From assembly GCA_963720765.1 (NCBI GenBank), contig CAVRGS010000002.1, positions 186,001-250,000 on the forward strand: a DNA stretch of 64,000 nt. The letters run 5' to 3'. The DNA comes from DASUAS01 sp963720765 (GTDB taxonomy: Bacteria; Actinomycetota; Acidimicrobiia; IMCC26256; DASPTH01). The notes below the pieces were generated by a model. It was not told where the DNA came from. It ran no database searches and saw only the letters and a list, made by a program, of their open reading frames with translations. The position numbers and the translations under genes were made by a program. Below, in pieces: positions 48,271 through 56,445 of this stretch (the first letter of the stretch is position 1; each line of letters begins with the position of its first letter).

Positions 48271-49677
48271 GGTTCTTCTGCTGCTTCCGTGGGTGGTGTT
48301 GGTGTCGGTCCGCGGCCGCACCCCGCTCGATTCCTAGGTTCGGAGTTGTCTGACGACTTCGATCCTGGAGGCAAGCGGGGTGCGAAACAAGAGCGTATGG
48401 GAACGCGCGTGCGGGCTCACTGAAACCGTCGTCGAGGACGTCGAGTTCGACGACGACGCGGACGCGATCGTCGTGTCGGTGCGCCCGACAGCGCGTGCTC
48501 GTGGCCGGTGTGGTCAGTGTCGGCGACGGTCACCGCGCTATGACAACGGTGAAGGTCGTCGTCGGTGGCGAGCGTTGGATCTCGGGACGACGCGCGTGTT
48601 CCTCGAAGCCAGTGCTCCTCGAGTGCAGTGCCGCGACCATGGGGTGACCGTCGCGGCGGTGCCGTGGGCGCGTCATCGTGCCGGCCACACCCGCGACTTC
48701 GATGCGCTCGCGGCGTGGCTCGCGGTGCGCACGTCGAAGAGCGCGGTGATGGAACTGCTGCGCGTTGCGTGGCGCACCGTCGGAACGATCGTGACCCGCG
48801 TCAACGCCGACATCGACAAGTCGATCGATCGGCTCGAGGGCTTGCGTCGGATCGGGATCGACGAGATCTCCTACAAACGTGGCCACCGTTACCTGGTCGT
48901 GGTCGTCGACCACGACCGCGGCCACCTGGTGTGGGCCGGACCCGGCCGCAACGACGCCGCCCTCAACGTCTTCTTCGACGAGCTCGGCCCCGAACGCGCA
49001 GCCCTGCTCACGCACGTTTCGGCAGACATGGCGGACTGGATCGCCCGCGTCGTCGCCCGGCGAGCTCCGAACGCGGTGCGGAGCGCGGATCCGTTCCACG
49101 TCGTCGCGTGGGCGATCGACGCGCTCGACATCGAACGCCGGCGAGCATGGAACGAAGCCAAAGGCCGCCGTCACACCCGCGAAGTCGGTCGCCGACCCGA
49201 CCGCGCGACCGGCGACGCCAAACACATCGCCCAGTCCCGCTACGCGCTCTGGAAGAACCCCGGTGATCTCACCGGCCGCCAACGCCACCAACTCGACTGG
49301 ATCGCGAAGACCACCCCACGACTGTGGCGCGCGTACCTCCTCAAAGAAGGACTGCGCTACGTGTTCGCAGTCAAAGGCGAAGAAGGCAAGATCGCGCTCG
49401 ACCGGTGGATCGAATGGGCGCGCCGCTCCCGCATCCCCGCGTTCGTGCACCTCCAACGCCGCATCCGCACCCATCGCGACGCGATCGACGCTGCCCTCGA
49501 CAGCGGCCTGTCCCAAGGCCTCGTCGAGTCGACGAACACCAAGGTCCGACTCCTCACCCGCATCGCGTTCGGGTTCCACGGCTACCAGCCGCTCGTCGCC
49601 CTCGCCATGCTCGCCCTCGGCGCACACCCACCCCGTCTCCCCGGGCGAACATGACCCACGGAAACGACCGGAGGGCC
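48271..49677. mobile_element. ISL3-family insertion sequence, 1407 bp
   Basis: Ends are imperfect inverted repeats: GGTTCTTCTGCTGCTTCCGT at the left and GGCCCTCCGGTCGTTTCCGT read inward from the right (17 of 24 positions over the full repeat). The flanks carry the 8-bp duplication CCATAACT, the size expected for ISL3. One intact transposase gene. The element sits directly after the kinase gene and does not shorten its protein. Confidence 0.88.
48380..49654 (+). CDS. ISL3-family transposase
   Basis: 424 residues, intact. N-terminal zinc-finger-like segment CGQCRRRSPRYDNGEGRRRWRALD and VQCRDHGVTVAAVPWARH. The DDE domain starts at RRIGIDEISYKRGHRYLVVVVDHD (first Asp), with HVSADMADWIARVV (second Asp) and the Glu in SQGLVESTNTKVRLLTRIAFGFHGY. 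GTG 48380 is the start. It fills most of the IS. Confidence 0.93.
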   Translation: MRNKSVWERACGLTETVVEDVEFDDDADAIVVSVRPTARARGRCGQCRRRSPRYDNGEGRRRWRALDLGTTRVFLEASAPRVQCRDHGVTVAAVPWARHRAGHTRDFDALAAWLAVRTSKSAVMELLRVAWRTVGTIVTRVNADIDKSIDRLEGLRRIGIDEISYKRGHRYLVVVVDHDRGHLVWAGPGRNDAALNVFFDELGPERAALLTHVSADMADWIARVVARRAPNAVRSADPFHVVAWAIDALDIERRRAWNEAKGRRHTREVGRRPDRATGDAKHIAQSRYALWKNPGDLTGRQRHQLDWIAKTTPRLWRAYLLKEGLRYVFAVKGEEGKIALDRWIEWARRSRIPAFVHLQRRIRTHRDAIDAALDSGLSQGLVESTNTKVRLLTRIAFGFHGYQPLVALAMLALGAHPPRLPGRT

Positions 49678-49685
49678 CCATAACT
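49678..49685. repeat. Target-site duplication of the ISL3 element, right copy
   Basis: CCATAACT, identical to 48263-48270. Confidence 0.85.
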
Positions 49686-49687
49686 GC

Positions 49688-49705
49688 CGCTCTGGAGCAC
49701 TTACG
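49688..49705 (+). repeat. Third copy of the recombinase inverted repeat
   Basis: CGCTCTGGAGCACTTACG, one mismatch from 40977-40994 and inverted relative to 42025-42042. It lies 59 bp after the island integrase stop, much as the left copy follows the other recombinase. Confidence 0.7.
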
Positions 49706-49763
49706 CGTGGTGGGCGACGGGCGTGCGGCGAGCCAGAACGACGTCGCTGGGCTCAAGCCTCGG

Positions 49764-50942
49764 TCATGGAGTGACGCCACGCTCGTCGAGAATCTTGCCC
49801 ATGATCTGGGCGGCTTCGCGGTCCCACTCCCAGCGGCCGTCGACATAGATGTCGGTGACGGTCACGCTCGAATGACCGAGGCGGTCGCGCACGGACGGCA
49901 GCGGCACGCCCGCACCGACCAGCATCGTGCCGTGGAAGTGGCGCAGGTCGTGCAGCCGCACATGCGCGCCGTCGTCGACTGCCTTGTCCACTTGGATCCA
50001 GTCGTAACTGAAGCGATCCGGTGGCCGTGGTGTGGTGCCTTCGACGTTGCCGCGGAAGAGGTACGCATCGGCCGGGTAGGCAACACCACAAGCGAGCGCG
50101 TCCTCGACATGACGGCTGCGCATGCTGCGGAGCGCCTGGGTCGTTGCGGTGTCGATCGCGACCGTTCGCTCGGCGTGGGTCTTCGTGTCCTTCGTCGTCA
50201 CTCGGCCACCTCGGCGCAGGCCCGTGCCGCTCTCGTCGTCGCTCACGATCGCCCCGCGGATGTGCACGAGGCCGCCGGCCATGTCGATGTCGGTCCAGCG
50301 CAACGCAGCGAGCTCACCACGACGTGCGCCGGTCGCAACGGCCATGCGGGCGAACAACCCGAGATCGGGATCGCGAGCATCGGCCGCGGCGATCCTCAGC
50401 GCAACCTGCTCGGGTTCAGGTGATCGCGGTGTCCACTTCGGCGCTCGAGGAACCCGAGCGCGTTCGACGGGTGACGACGGCAGGTACCCCCACCGCACCG
50501 CGGTGGTGAACATCGCGGACAGGACAGTGCGGCATCCCCTGATGGAGCGGATGCCGAGCGGCTGCGGCCCGTCTCGCAGCTTCCCGAACCACCGCTCGAC
50601 GTCAGCCGTCGTGACCGACGAGATCCGCTTGCGCCCGAAGTGCGGAAGCACCCGCGCGTCCAGCCAGTGTCGGTACCCGATCCGCGTCGACGGCGACAGC
50701 TCGTGCGCTTGCGCGTCCCACCACTGCTCAGCGAGCTGGTGCACGGTGAGCGTGCGAGACGGGCCGGTACGACCCTGCTGCACGTCGACGACGAGCTGCG
50801 CGTGGACCTTGTCGGCCTCGCGGCGCGACACACCGCGCAGCGTGCGCCGCACGTACTCGTCGTCGCCACGACTGTTCCGTCCGGCGTAGACGACGAGCTG
50901 GTAGGTCGTGCTGCCGTCCTTCGCCGGCCGAGCGCGTATCAA
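49764..50942 (-). CDS. int: Island integrase, tyrosine recombinase
   Basis: 392 residues. N-terminal SAM-like and AP2-like arm-binding region (RARPAKDGSTTYQLVVYAG, RTLTVHQLAEQWWDAQAHEL), core-binding domain, and catalytic domain with Arg in VATGARRGELAALRWTDID, Lys in RVTTKDTKTHAERTV, HxxR in LHDLRHFHGTMLVGAG, and LGHSSVTVTDIYVDGRWEWD with the final His and Tyr. TTG 50942 is preferred over 51017 because GGGAGGGAAGCACC sits right before it and the longer form would cover the arm-type repeat at 50969. It lies next to the tRNA-Ser attachment site and is the obvious enzyme for island integration. Confidence 0.9.
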   Translation of the reverse strand: MIRARPAKDGSTTYQLVVYAGRNSRGDDEYVRRTLRGVSRREADKVHAQLVVDVQQGRTGPSRTLTVHQLAEQWWDAQAHELSPSTRIGYRHWLDARVLPHFGRKRISSVTTADVERWFGKLRDGPQPLGIRSIRGCRTVLSAMFTTAVRWGYLPSSPVERARVPRAPKWTPRSPEPEQVALRIAAADARDPDLGLFARMAVATGARRGELAALRWTDIDMAGGLVHIRGAIVSDDESGTGLRRGGRVTTKDTKTHAERTVAIDTATTQALRSMRSRHVEDALACGVAYPADAYLFRGNVEGTTPRPPDRFSYDWIQVDKAVDDGAHVRLHDLRHFHGTMLVGAGVPLPSVRDRLGHSSVTVTDIYVDGRWEWDREAAQIMGKILDERGVTP

Positions 50943-50968
50943 GGTGCTTCCCTCCCGCCGGCACCGAG

Positions 50969-50992
50969 TTCCATGCCAAACACCATGCCAAG
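50969..50992. repeat. Right arm-type direct repeat of the island
   Basis: Partner of 34353-34376 (22 of 24 matching). It lies between the integrase start and the right att repeat. Confidence 0.65.
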
Positions 50993-51058
50993 GGCTGGCG
51001 GGAGGGTCAACACCCAACGCTGATCAGTCGGAAATACTGCCGCTGACCTGCGCTTATA

Positions 51059-51115
51059 TGGCGGAGGGACTGGGATTTGAACCCAGGGTGACTTGCGCCA
51101 CAATGGTTTTCGAGA
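51059..51115. repeat. Right attachment repeat, inside tRNA-Ser
   Basis: The copy of the 57-bp att core that forms the 3' half of the intact tRNA, from anticodon loop to CCA. Confidence 0.92.
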
Positions 51116-51146
51116 CCATCCGATTCGGCCGCTCTCGCATCCCTCC
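51059..51146 (-). tRNA. tRNA-Ser (CGA anticodon)
   Basis: 88-nt serine tRNA with encoded CCA. Acceptor stem GGAGGGA/TCCCTCC, anticodon stem-loop ATGGT-CTCGAAA-ACCAT reading CGA, a long variable arm typical of tRNA-Ser, and T loop GGTTCAAATCC. It is the integration target of the island; integration rebuilt the gene's 3' half from the element. Confidence 0.96.
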
Positions 51147-51155
51147 GAGCGCCGG

Positions 51156-51662
51156 TCAGTGTAGGCGGCGGGCCGCGAAGAACTCCTTGAGCAACCTCGC
51201 CGACTCCTCGGCGCGCACGCCGTCGACCACGTCGATCCCGTGGTGCAGGCGAGGGTCGGCACCGAGGTGATACAGGCTCCCGAGCGCGCCGGCCTTCGGG
51301 TCGGCGGCACCGAACACGACGAGTGGGATGCGCGCGAGCAGTGCGGCTCCTGCGCACATCGGGCACGGCTCGAGCGTCACCACCAGCGCGCAGTCGTCGA
51401 GTCGCCAGCCGTCACGACCGTGCGCCGCGTCGGCGATCGCGAGCAGCTCGGCGTGTGCGGTGGGATCCCCCGCGACCTCGCGTTCGTTGTGGCGCCGCGC
51501 CAGCACCTCTCCGTCGCTGCGACGTACGACCAGCGCGCCGACGGGAACGTCGTCGTGCGCGAGCGCGGCGCGCGCTTCGACGAGCGCCAGACCCATCACC
51601 GCGTCGTACTCGTGCACGTCGCGCGACCCACGTTCACGACGCTCACTCTTCGACGAAGTCAC
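51156..51662 (-). CDS. tadA: tRNA adenosine(34) deaminase
   Basis: 168-residue zinc deaminase that makes inosine at the wobble position of tRNA-Arg. The zinc and catalytic motifs are HAE in DPTAHAELLAIADAA and PCPMCAGA in VVTLEPCPMCAGAALLARI, followed by FGAADPKAGALGSLYHL as in TadA. GTG 51662 has GGAGAAGGCGA in front and overlaps the upstream ligase stop; a second GTG 15 codons later is possible. It lies 10 bp from the tRNA-Ser gene. Confidence 0.9.
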   Translation of the reverse strand: MTSSKSERRERGSRDVHEYDAVMGLALVEARAALAHDDVPVGALVVRRSDGEVLARRHNEREVAGDPTAHAELLAIADAAHGRDGWRLDDCALVVTLEPCPMCAGAALLARIPLVVFGAADPKAGALGSLYHLGADPRLHHGIDVVDGVRAEESARLLKEFFAARRLH

Positions 51663-53358
51663 TCGCCTTCTCCGGCGACTGGAGCAGGTGCTTGAGCACC
51701 TTGCCGCTCGCGTTGTGCGGGAGCTCGTCGCGGAACTCGACCGTGCTCGGTACCTTGAACCCCGCCAGCGTCGCCGCCACCCACCGCTGCACGTCGGCGT
51801 CGGTGAGTGCGCCCGGAGTGTGGGTCACCACGAACGCCGCCACCTCCTGGCCGAGCTGCGGATGTTCGACGCCGACGACCGCGACCTCCGCGATCTCCGG
51901 GTGCTCGAACAAGCGGTTCTCGATCTCCACCGGCGAGATGTTCTCGCCCCCGCGGATGATCAGGTCGTTGCGCCGGCCTTCGAGGTACACGTAGCCGTCG
52001 CGGATCACACCGACGTCACCGGTGCGGTACCAGCGGTCCTCGTCGAGGGCGCGAGCAGTGGCCTCGGGATTGCTCCAGTAGCCGACGAACACCGATCCGC
52101 CGCGCAGGCAGATCTCGCCGACCTCGCCCTCGGGCAGCACCTCGTCGGTCTCGGAGTCGCGCACCTGCACCTGCATGGTCGCCGACGGCAGTCCGATGCT
52201 CTCGGTGTGCGCGAGCTCGGCCCCCGGCCGCAGCGTGGTGCCGAGGCCGACGGTCTCGGTGCTGCCGTAGCCGAGCGCGGTGCCGCCTCGCGCGCTGGGG
52301 ATGCGCTCCTGCAGCGTGCGGAGCAGCTCGGGTGGCCACACCGCGCTGCCGCCGCCCACGTTGCGCACCGACGACGTGTCGTACCGGTCGAGATCGGGGA
52401 AGTCGAGGATGCGCCACAGCTGCGTCGGCACGAGCGCCCACGTCGTCGCACCGTGGCGTGCGCTCAGCTCGAGGTGCGTGCGCTTCCTCCCACCTGCCCG
52501 GCGGTGGGTACACGATCGTCTGCCCCATGACCGTCGCCGCCACCAGCTGACAGTTGAGCCCCGCGATGTGGAACATCGGCGCGGCGGAGATGATCACCGA
52601 CCGCGCCGGTGGCGTCGCCATCGGGCATGCCCTGCTCGGCGTCGGTCATCGCTGCGGCCGCGCCGTTGAGCATCGACGCGAGCAGGAAGTGGATGTTGTT
52701 GCGGTGCGACAGCATCACGCCCTTGGGGCGCCCGGTCGTACCGCTGGTGAAGAGGATGACGAACGGGTCGTCCTCGTCGAGCTCCACGTCGGGGAACGGC
52801 GCGTCGGGGGCGTACGCCTCCAGTCGCGCCGAAGTCGTCCTCGAACGAGAGCACGGTCAGGTCGGCGGGGAGCTCGACGCCGTCGAGGCGCGCGAGCCGA
52901 CGTCGGTCGCCGAGCAGCAGCTTCGGTTCGGTGAGCTCGACCGCGTACGCGATCTCCTCGCCCGTCCACCAGCCGTTGAGACCGACGACCACACCGCCGA
53001 GCGCGACCGTCGCCCAGAACGTGAGCGCATACTCCACCGTGTTGGGCGCGACGATCGCGACGCGATCACCCGGTCCGACGCCGTACTGGTCGCGCAACGC
53101 GGCGGCGACCGCGGCGATCGGCTGCAGGATCGATGCGAACGTGTACTCGCGCTCGGGGAAGATGGTGTACGGCTTGTCGCCCATGCGCTCGGCGGCGCTG
53201 TGCAGGAGCTGGATGATCGACCGCGCCCGGTTGGCGAACACGAGCATGCGCGCGCCGAGCACCTCTTCCTCACGCAGCTCGAACGGACCGCCCGGGCTGA
53301 TGAGCGTGTCGAGGACCGTCTTGGAGATGGCCTCCGACGGCCAGCTGAGGGTGGTCAC
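51643..53358 (-). CDS. AMP-dependent acyl-CoA synthetase/ligase (three frameshifts)
   Basis: About 571 residues after repair. N-terminal FANRARSIIQLLHSAAERMG and DRVAIVAPNTVEYALTFWA, the AMP/Thr-rich loop FVILFTSGTTGRPKGVMLSH, ISAAPMFHIAGLNCQ, LGYGSTETVGLG, the hinge DEDRWYRTGDVGVIRDGYVY and the catalytic Lys in ELPHNASGKVLKHLL. Extra bases near 52805, 52610 and 52480 split the gene. Its start overlaps the stop of the amidohydrolase by 4 bp, so the two form an operon. Medium- or long-chain or aromatic acid substrate; not resolvable. Confidence 0.85.
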
Positions 53359-54548
53359 GCAGGTCGACGCTGCGCCAGCGCATACCCGTTGTCACGCATC
53401 ACCAGCTTCGAGTCCTCGGGGCTGAAGCCGAAGTTCTCGAGGTCCTTGATGTACGTGCTCGGATCGGCGAGACCCTCCGCGTGCGGGTAGTCGGAGCCCA
53501 TCAACATGTGATCGGCGCCGACGAGGTCGCGCAGACCGGCGAGGTCGTCCTCGTAGTACGGCGACACCCACACGTGACGACGGAACGTCTCGCGCGGGTC
53601 CTCTGCGTACGCGTAGGGCGTCTGCGAGTACGACTTCTTCAGCTTGTCGAAGAGGTGGAACACCCAGTCGGAGCCGGTCTCGATCGAGGCCATGCGCAGG
53701 TTCGGGAATCGCTGGAACAACCCGTGCGCGAGCAGGTGGGCGAACCAGTCCTGCACCGCGCTCCACGACACGATGGCGCGGAACGGGTTCTGGCGGAACG
53801 CCTCCATCTCGGTGCCCTCGCCCCAGTCCGAGAGGTACCGCGAGTAATAGGCGTTGCCACCGTGCGCGGTGACGACCGCGCCCGCCTCGTTGAGCAGACC
53901 CCACATCGGGTCGAACACGGGGTCGGCGGGGGAGACCGGACCGCCGGCGGTGATCACCGGTCCGGGGACGAGCACGAAGAAGCGTGCGTCGCGCTCGAGG
54001 CTCCACTGCACGGTCTTCACCGCTTCGTCGGGGTCGACCATGGTGAGCATCGGTGCGCCGAAGATGCGGTCCTGGTACGCGAAGCCCCAGTCCTCGTCGA
54101 GCCAGCGGTTGAACGCGCGGAACGCGGCGAGCAGCGCGGGCGGGTCGTCGAGGAGCGCCTGCTCCATGCCCACGCCGAGGGTGGGCAGGAAGATCGCACC
54201 GCCCATGCCCTGCTCGTCCATGAGCTCGATGCGCGCGTCGCGGTCGAGGTACTCGGGGTGCTCGCTCAGCGGGTCGAGGTCGCCGAACAGCTCCTTGATG
54301 CCCTCACCCTTCGGGTTGCGGCCGCGGAAGTACTCGTCGAGCGCGCCGGGCTTGGAGATCGGGTCCCACGTTGGGTTGGGGATGAACCGGTTGACCTTGC
54401 CGCCCACCAGCAGCCGCTGCCGGCCGTTGATCTCGGCCCATTGCATCGTGCGGCTCGCCATGTCCTTCTCGACGTGGCGGGTGAAGGCGTCGAGCGCCTC
54501 GTAGTAGTGGTTGTCGCAGTCGAAGTACTCGAAGTCGACCTGGCTCAT
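53355..54548 (-). CDS. Amidohydrolase-2 family metal-dependent hydrolase
   Basis: 397-residue ACMSD-like TIM-barrel protein. Typical landmarks are the start VDFEYFDCDNHYYEALDAFTRH, RDARIELMDEQGMGGAIFLPT, VVTAHGGNAYYSRYLSDWG, RMASIETGSDWVFHLFDKL and the C-terminal metal block DHMLMGSDYPHAEGLADP. These proteins hydrolyse or decarboxylate cyclic or aromatic acids. ATG 54548 is preferred to the in-frame 54638 start. It is the first gene of the operon with the acyl-CoA ligase and is divergent from the P450 gene. Confidence 0.86.
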   Translation of the reverse strand: MSQVDFEYFDCDNHYYEALDAFTRHVEKDMASRTMQWAEINGRQRLLVGGKVNRFIPNPTWDPISKPGALDEYFRGRNPKGEGIKELFGDLDPLSEHPEYLDRDARIELMDEQGMGGAIFLPTLGVGMEQALLDDPPALLAAFRAFNRWLDEDWGFAYQDRIFGAPMLTMVDPDEAVKTVQWSLERDARFFVLVPGPVITAGGPVSPADPVFDPMWGLLNEAGAVVTAHGGNAYYSRYLSDWGEGTEMEAFRQNPFRAIVSWSAVQDWFAHLLAHGLFQRFPNLRMASIETGSDWVFHLFDKLKKSYSQTPYAYAEDPRETFRRHVWVSPYYEDDLAGLRDLVGADHMLMGSDYPHAEGLADPSTYIKDLENFGFSPEDSKLVMRDNGYALAQRRPA

Positions 54549-54649
54549 GACGGGTTCCCCCTTGTGCGACGAGTCGCCACCCAGCCTACGCAACCCCTGC
54601 GGGGCAGCCAGGCTGCGGAGCACGTCGAGTCGGAGCAATACTGCTGGCC

Positions 54650-55864
54650 ATGGCGAACCACCCCGTACGCGACGACATCGACCTCCTCGACGGGCACTGG
54701 TACTCCACGGAACCGCACGACGACTGGACGTGGATGCGCGAGCACGCGCCCGTCTACTACGACGCCCACAGCGACGTGTGGGCGATCACGAAGTACGACG
54801 ACGTGCTGGCCATCGAGAAGGACGCCAAGGGCTTCTCGAGCTTCGGCGCACCGCGCCCCCACGGCATGCCCTTGCCGATGATGATCAGCATGGACAACCC
54901 GGAGCACCAGCGGCGACGTTCGCTCGTGTACCACGGGTTCACGCCCAAGCGGGTGGCCGAGCACGAGGCGCGCATCCGCGCCATCTGCAACGAGATCGTC
55001 GACAAGGTGTGCGAGCGCGGCGAGTGCGACTTCGTGTGGGACGTCGCCGCGCCCCTCCCGCTCCTGCTCATCGCCGACATGCTCGGCTTCGAACCGAGCG
55101 CGTACGACGACCTGCTCCGCTGGTCCGACGATCTCATCCGCGCCACGACGGCGGATCCCACGCCCGAGATCCAGGCGGCATCCCTCGAGGCCAGTCTCGG
55201 CTTTCGGGCGCTGCAACTCGACGTGATCGCCGACCGGCGCTCGAAGCCCCAGGGCTCCGACCTCATCTCCTTGCTGTGCCACTCGGAGGTGAACGGCGAG
55301 CGCCTCGACGACGAGTCGATCGTGCAGGAGACGCTGCTCATCCTCATCGGTGGTGACGAGACCACGCGTCACGTGATCACCGGCGGTCAGCTCGCGCTCT
55401 TCGAGCACCCCGACCAGTGGAAGATCATGCGCGACCACCCCGACGCGCTGCAGCCGGGCGTCGAGGAGATGCTGCGCTGGATCTCGCCGATCAAGAACAT
55501 GTCCCGCACCGTCGTGAACGACGTCGAGCTGCGCGGCGAGACGCTCCATGCCGGCGATCAGGTGATCCTCATGTACCCGTCGGCCAACCGCGACGCCGAC
55601 GAGTTCCGCGATCCGTTCACCTTCGACGTGCGGCGCGACCCGAACCACCACATCGCGTTCGGGTTCGGCCCGCACTACTGCCTGGGGCAGGCGCTGGCGC
55701 GCCTCGAGCTCAACGTGATGTTCGACGTGCTGTTCCGCCGTCTGCCCGACCTCGAGCCGGCCAACGACGAGCCGTTGCCGTACCGGGCGAGCAACTTCAT
55801 CGTCGGCCCCGAGGCGATGCCGGTGAGGTTCACGCCGACACCCCGGCTCGCCGTCGACGCCTGA
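54650..55864 (+). CDS. Cytochrome P450
   Basis: 404-residue soluble bacterial P450. I-helix LLILIGGDETTRHVITGG (acid-alcohol pair ET), K-helix ExxR in VEEMLRWISPIKNMSR, and heme loop HIAFGFGPHYCLGQALARLEL with the axial Cys. The N-terminal half includes LMMISMDNPEHQRRRSLV-like substrate-region sequence (PEHQRRR). Together with the divergent ligase and amidohydrolase it suggests oxidative breakdown of a hydrophobic or aromatic acid, steroid or terpenoid. No ferredoxin gene is next to it. Confidence 0.92.
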   Translation: MANHPVRDDIDLLDGHWYSTEPHDDWTWMREHAPVYYDAHSDVWAITKYDDVLAIEKDAKGFSSFGAPRPHGMPLPMMISMDNPEHQRRRSLVYHGFTPKRVAEHEARIRAICNEIVDKVCERGECDFVWDVAAPLPLLLIADMLGFEPSAYDDLLRWSDDLIRATTADPTPEIQAASLEASLGFRALQLDVIADRRSKPQGSDLISLLCHSEVNGERLDDESIVQETLLILIGGDETTRHVITGGQLALFEHPDQWKIMRDHPDALQPGVEEMLRWISPIKNMSRTVVNDVELRGETLHAGDQVILMYPSANRDADEFRDPFTFDVRRDPNHHIAFGFGPHYCLGQALARLELNVMFDVLFRRLPDLEPANDEPLPYRASNFIVGPEAMPVRFTPTPRLAVDA

Positions 55865-56014
55865 CCCCGCAGACAGGACGCCCGACCCCGCCAAAAGGTG
55901 GCGATTCGTTCCAGATCTGAAACAGATCGCTGCCTTTCAGCGCCGTCGGGCGAAAGGTGGACCGTGCACCCGCTGTCGACAAGGGCGCCAGGAGGTCGTG
56001 CTCGCCTTCGACTC

Positions 56015-56113
56015 GGGCCAGGCACCCCTGCGGCACACGAGAGGGCCCGCTGAGAGCTGCTTCCTTCCGGACCTGACTCGGTTCACAGGATCTCGTTGCG
56101 CAGGACCCGACCC
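56015..56113 (-). ncRNA. ffs: Signal recognition particle RNA, small bacterial type
   Basis: The minus strand carries the invariant helix 8 sequence CAGGTCCGGAAGGAAGCAG (around 56055-56075) between complementary ends (GGGTCGGGTCCTGCG near 56113 and its partner near 56015). The RNA partners with Ffh for membrane-protein targeting. Ends are approximate. The gap 55865-56014 before it shows only a small GATCTG/CAGATC inverted repeat at 55914-55928. Confidence 0.9.
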
Positions 56114-56269
56114 TCAACGCCTCGTGCGGGTCGTACCTCTAGGCGGCCCATGCCTCGAGCGGGAATTCAGCCCCCCTGACGTGGGTTTGGGGTACAGGGC
56201 ACCACGAGCTCCCCGCCTAGCACGGTCCATGGAGGAGGCTACTCGGCGGCGGATACCATCGTGCCCCCT

Positions 56270-56357
56270 GGAGGGGTGCGAGAGCGGCCGAATCGGCACG
56301 CTTGGAAAGCGTGTGTGGGGCAACTCACCGTGGGTTCGAATCCCACTCCCTCCGCCA
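56270..56357 (+). tRNA. tRNA-Ser (GGA anticodon)
   Basis: 88 nt with encoded CCA. Acceptor GGAGGGG/CTCCCTCC region, anticodon loop TTGGAAA, a long variable arm and T loop GGTTCGAATCC. It is related to the tRNA-Ser(CGA) at 51059 but is not an island boundary; no repeat of its 3' end is seen nearby. Confidence 0.95.
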
Positions 56358-56445
56358 CGGGTTGTCTTCCCCGATCACAGCCGGCCTGTCACTGCGTGCC
56401 ACCGCGGCTGCACGTGGAGGCCCTCGCGTCGCACCGCGGGTGGAG

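Larger units (their letters stand above)
34196..51115. mobile_element. Genomic island integrated at tRNA-Ser(CGA), about 16.9 kb
   Basis: Bounded by the 57-bp tRNA-derived repeat, with a tyrosine integrase reading away from the intact tRNA at the right end, and near-identical 24-bp arm repeats just inside both ends. Cargo: VapBC, two secreted or unknown proteins, a TetR-controlled hydrolase group, a recombinase element, IS110, SGNH esterase, HAD hydrolase, P-loop kinase and ISL3. Parts of it (about 43.3-48.3 kb) are visibly less G+C-rich than the flanks. No conjugation genes are visible, so it would have to be mobilised in trans or is a relic. Confidence 0.88.

Noticed and set aside
48530..49846. 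438-residue minus-strand frame
   Set aside because: Antisense of the ISL3 transposase.
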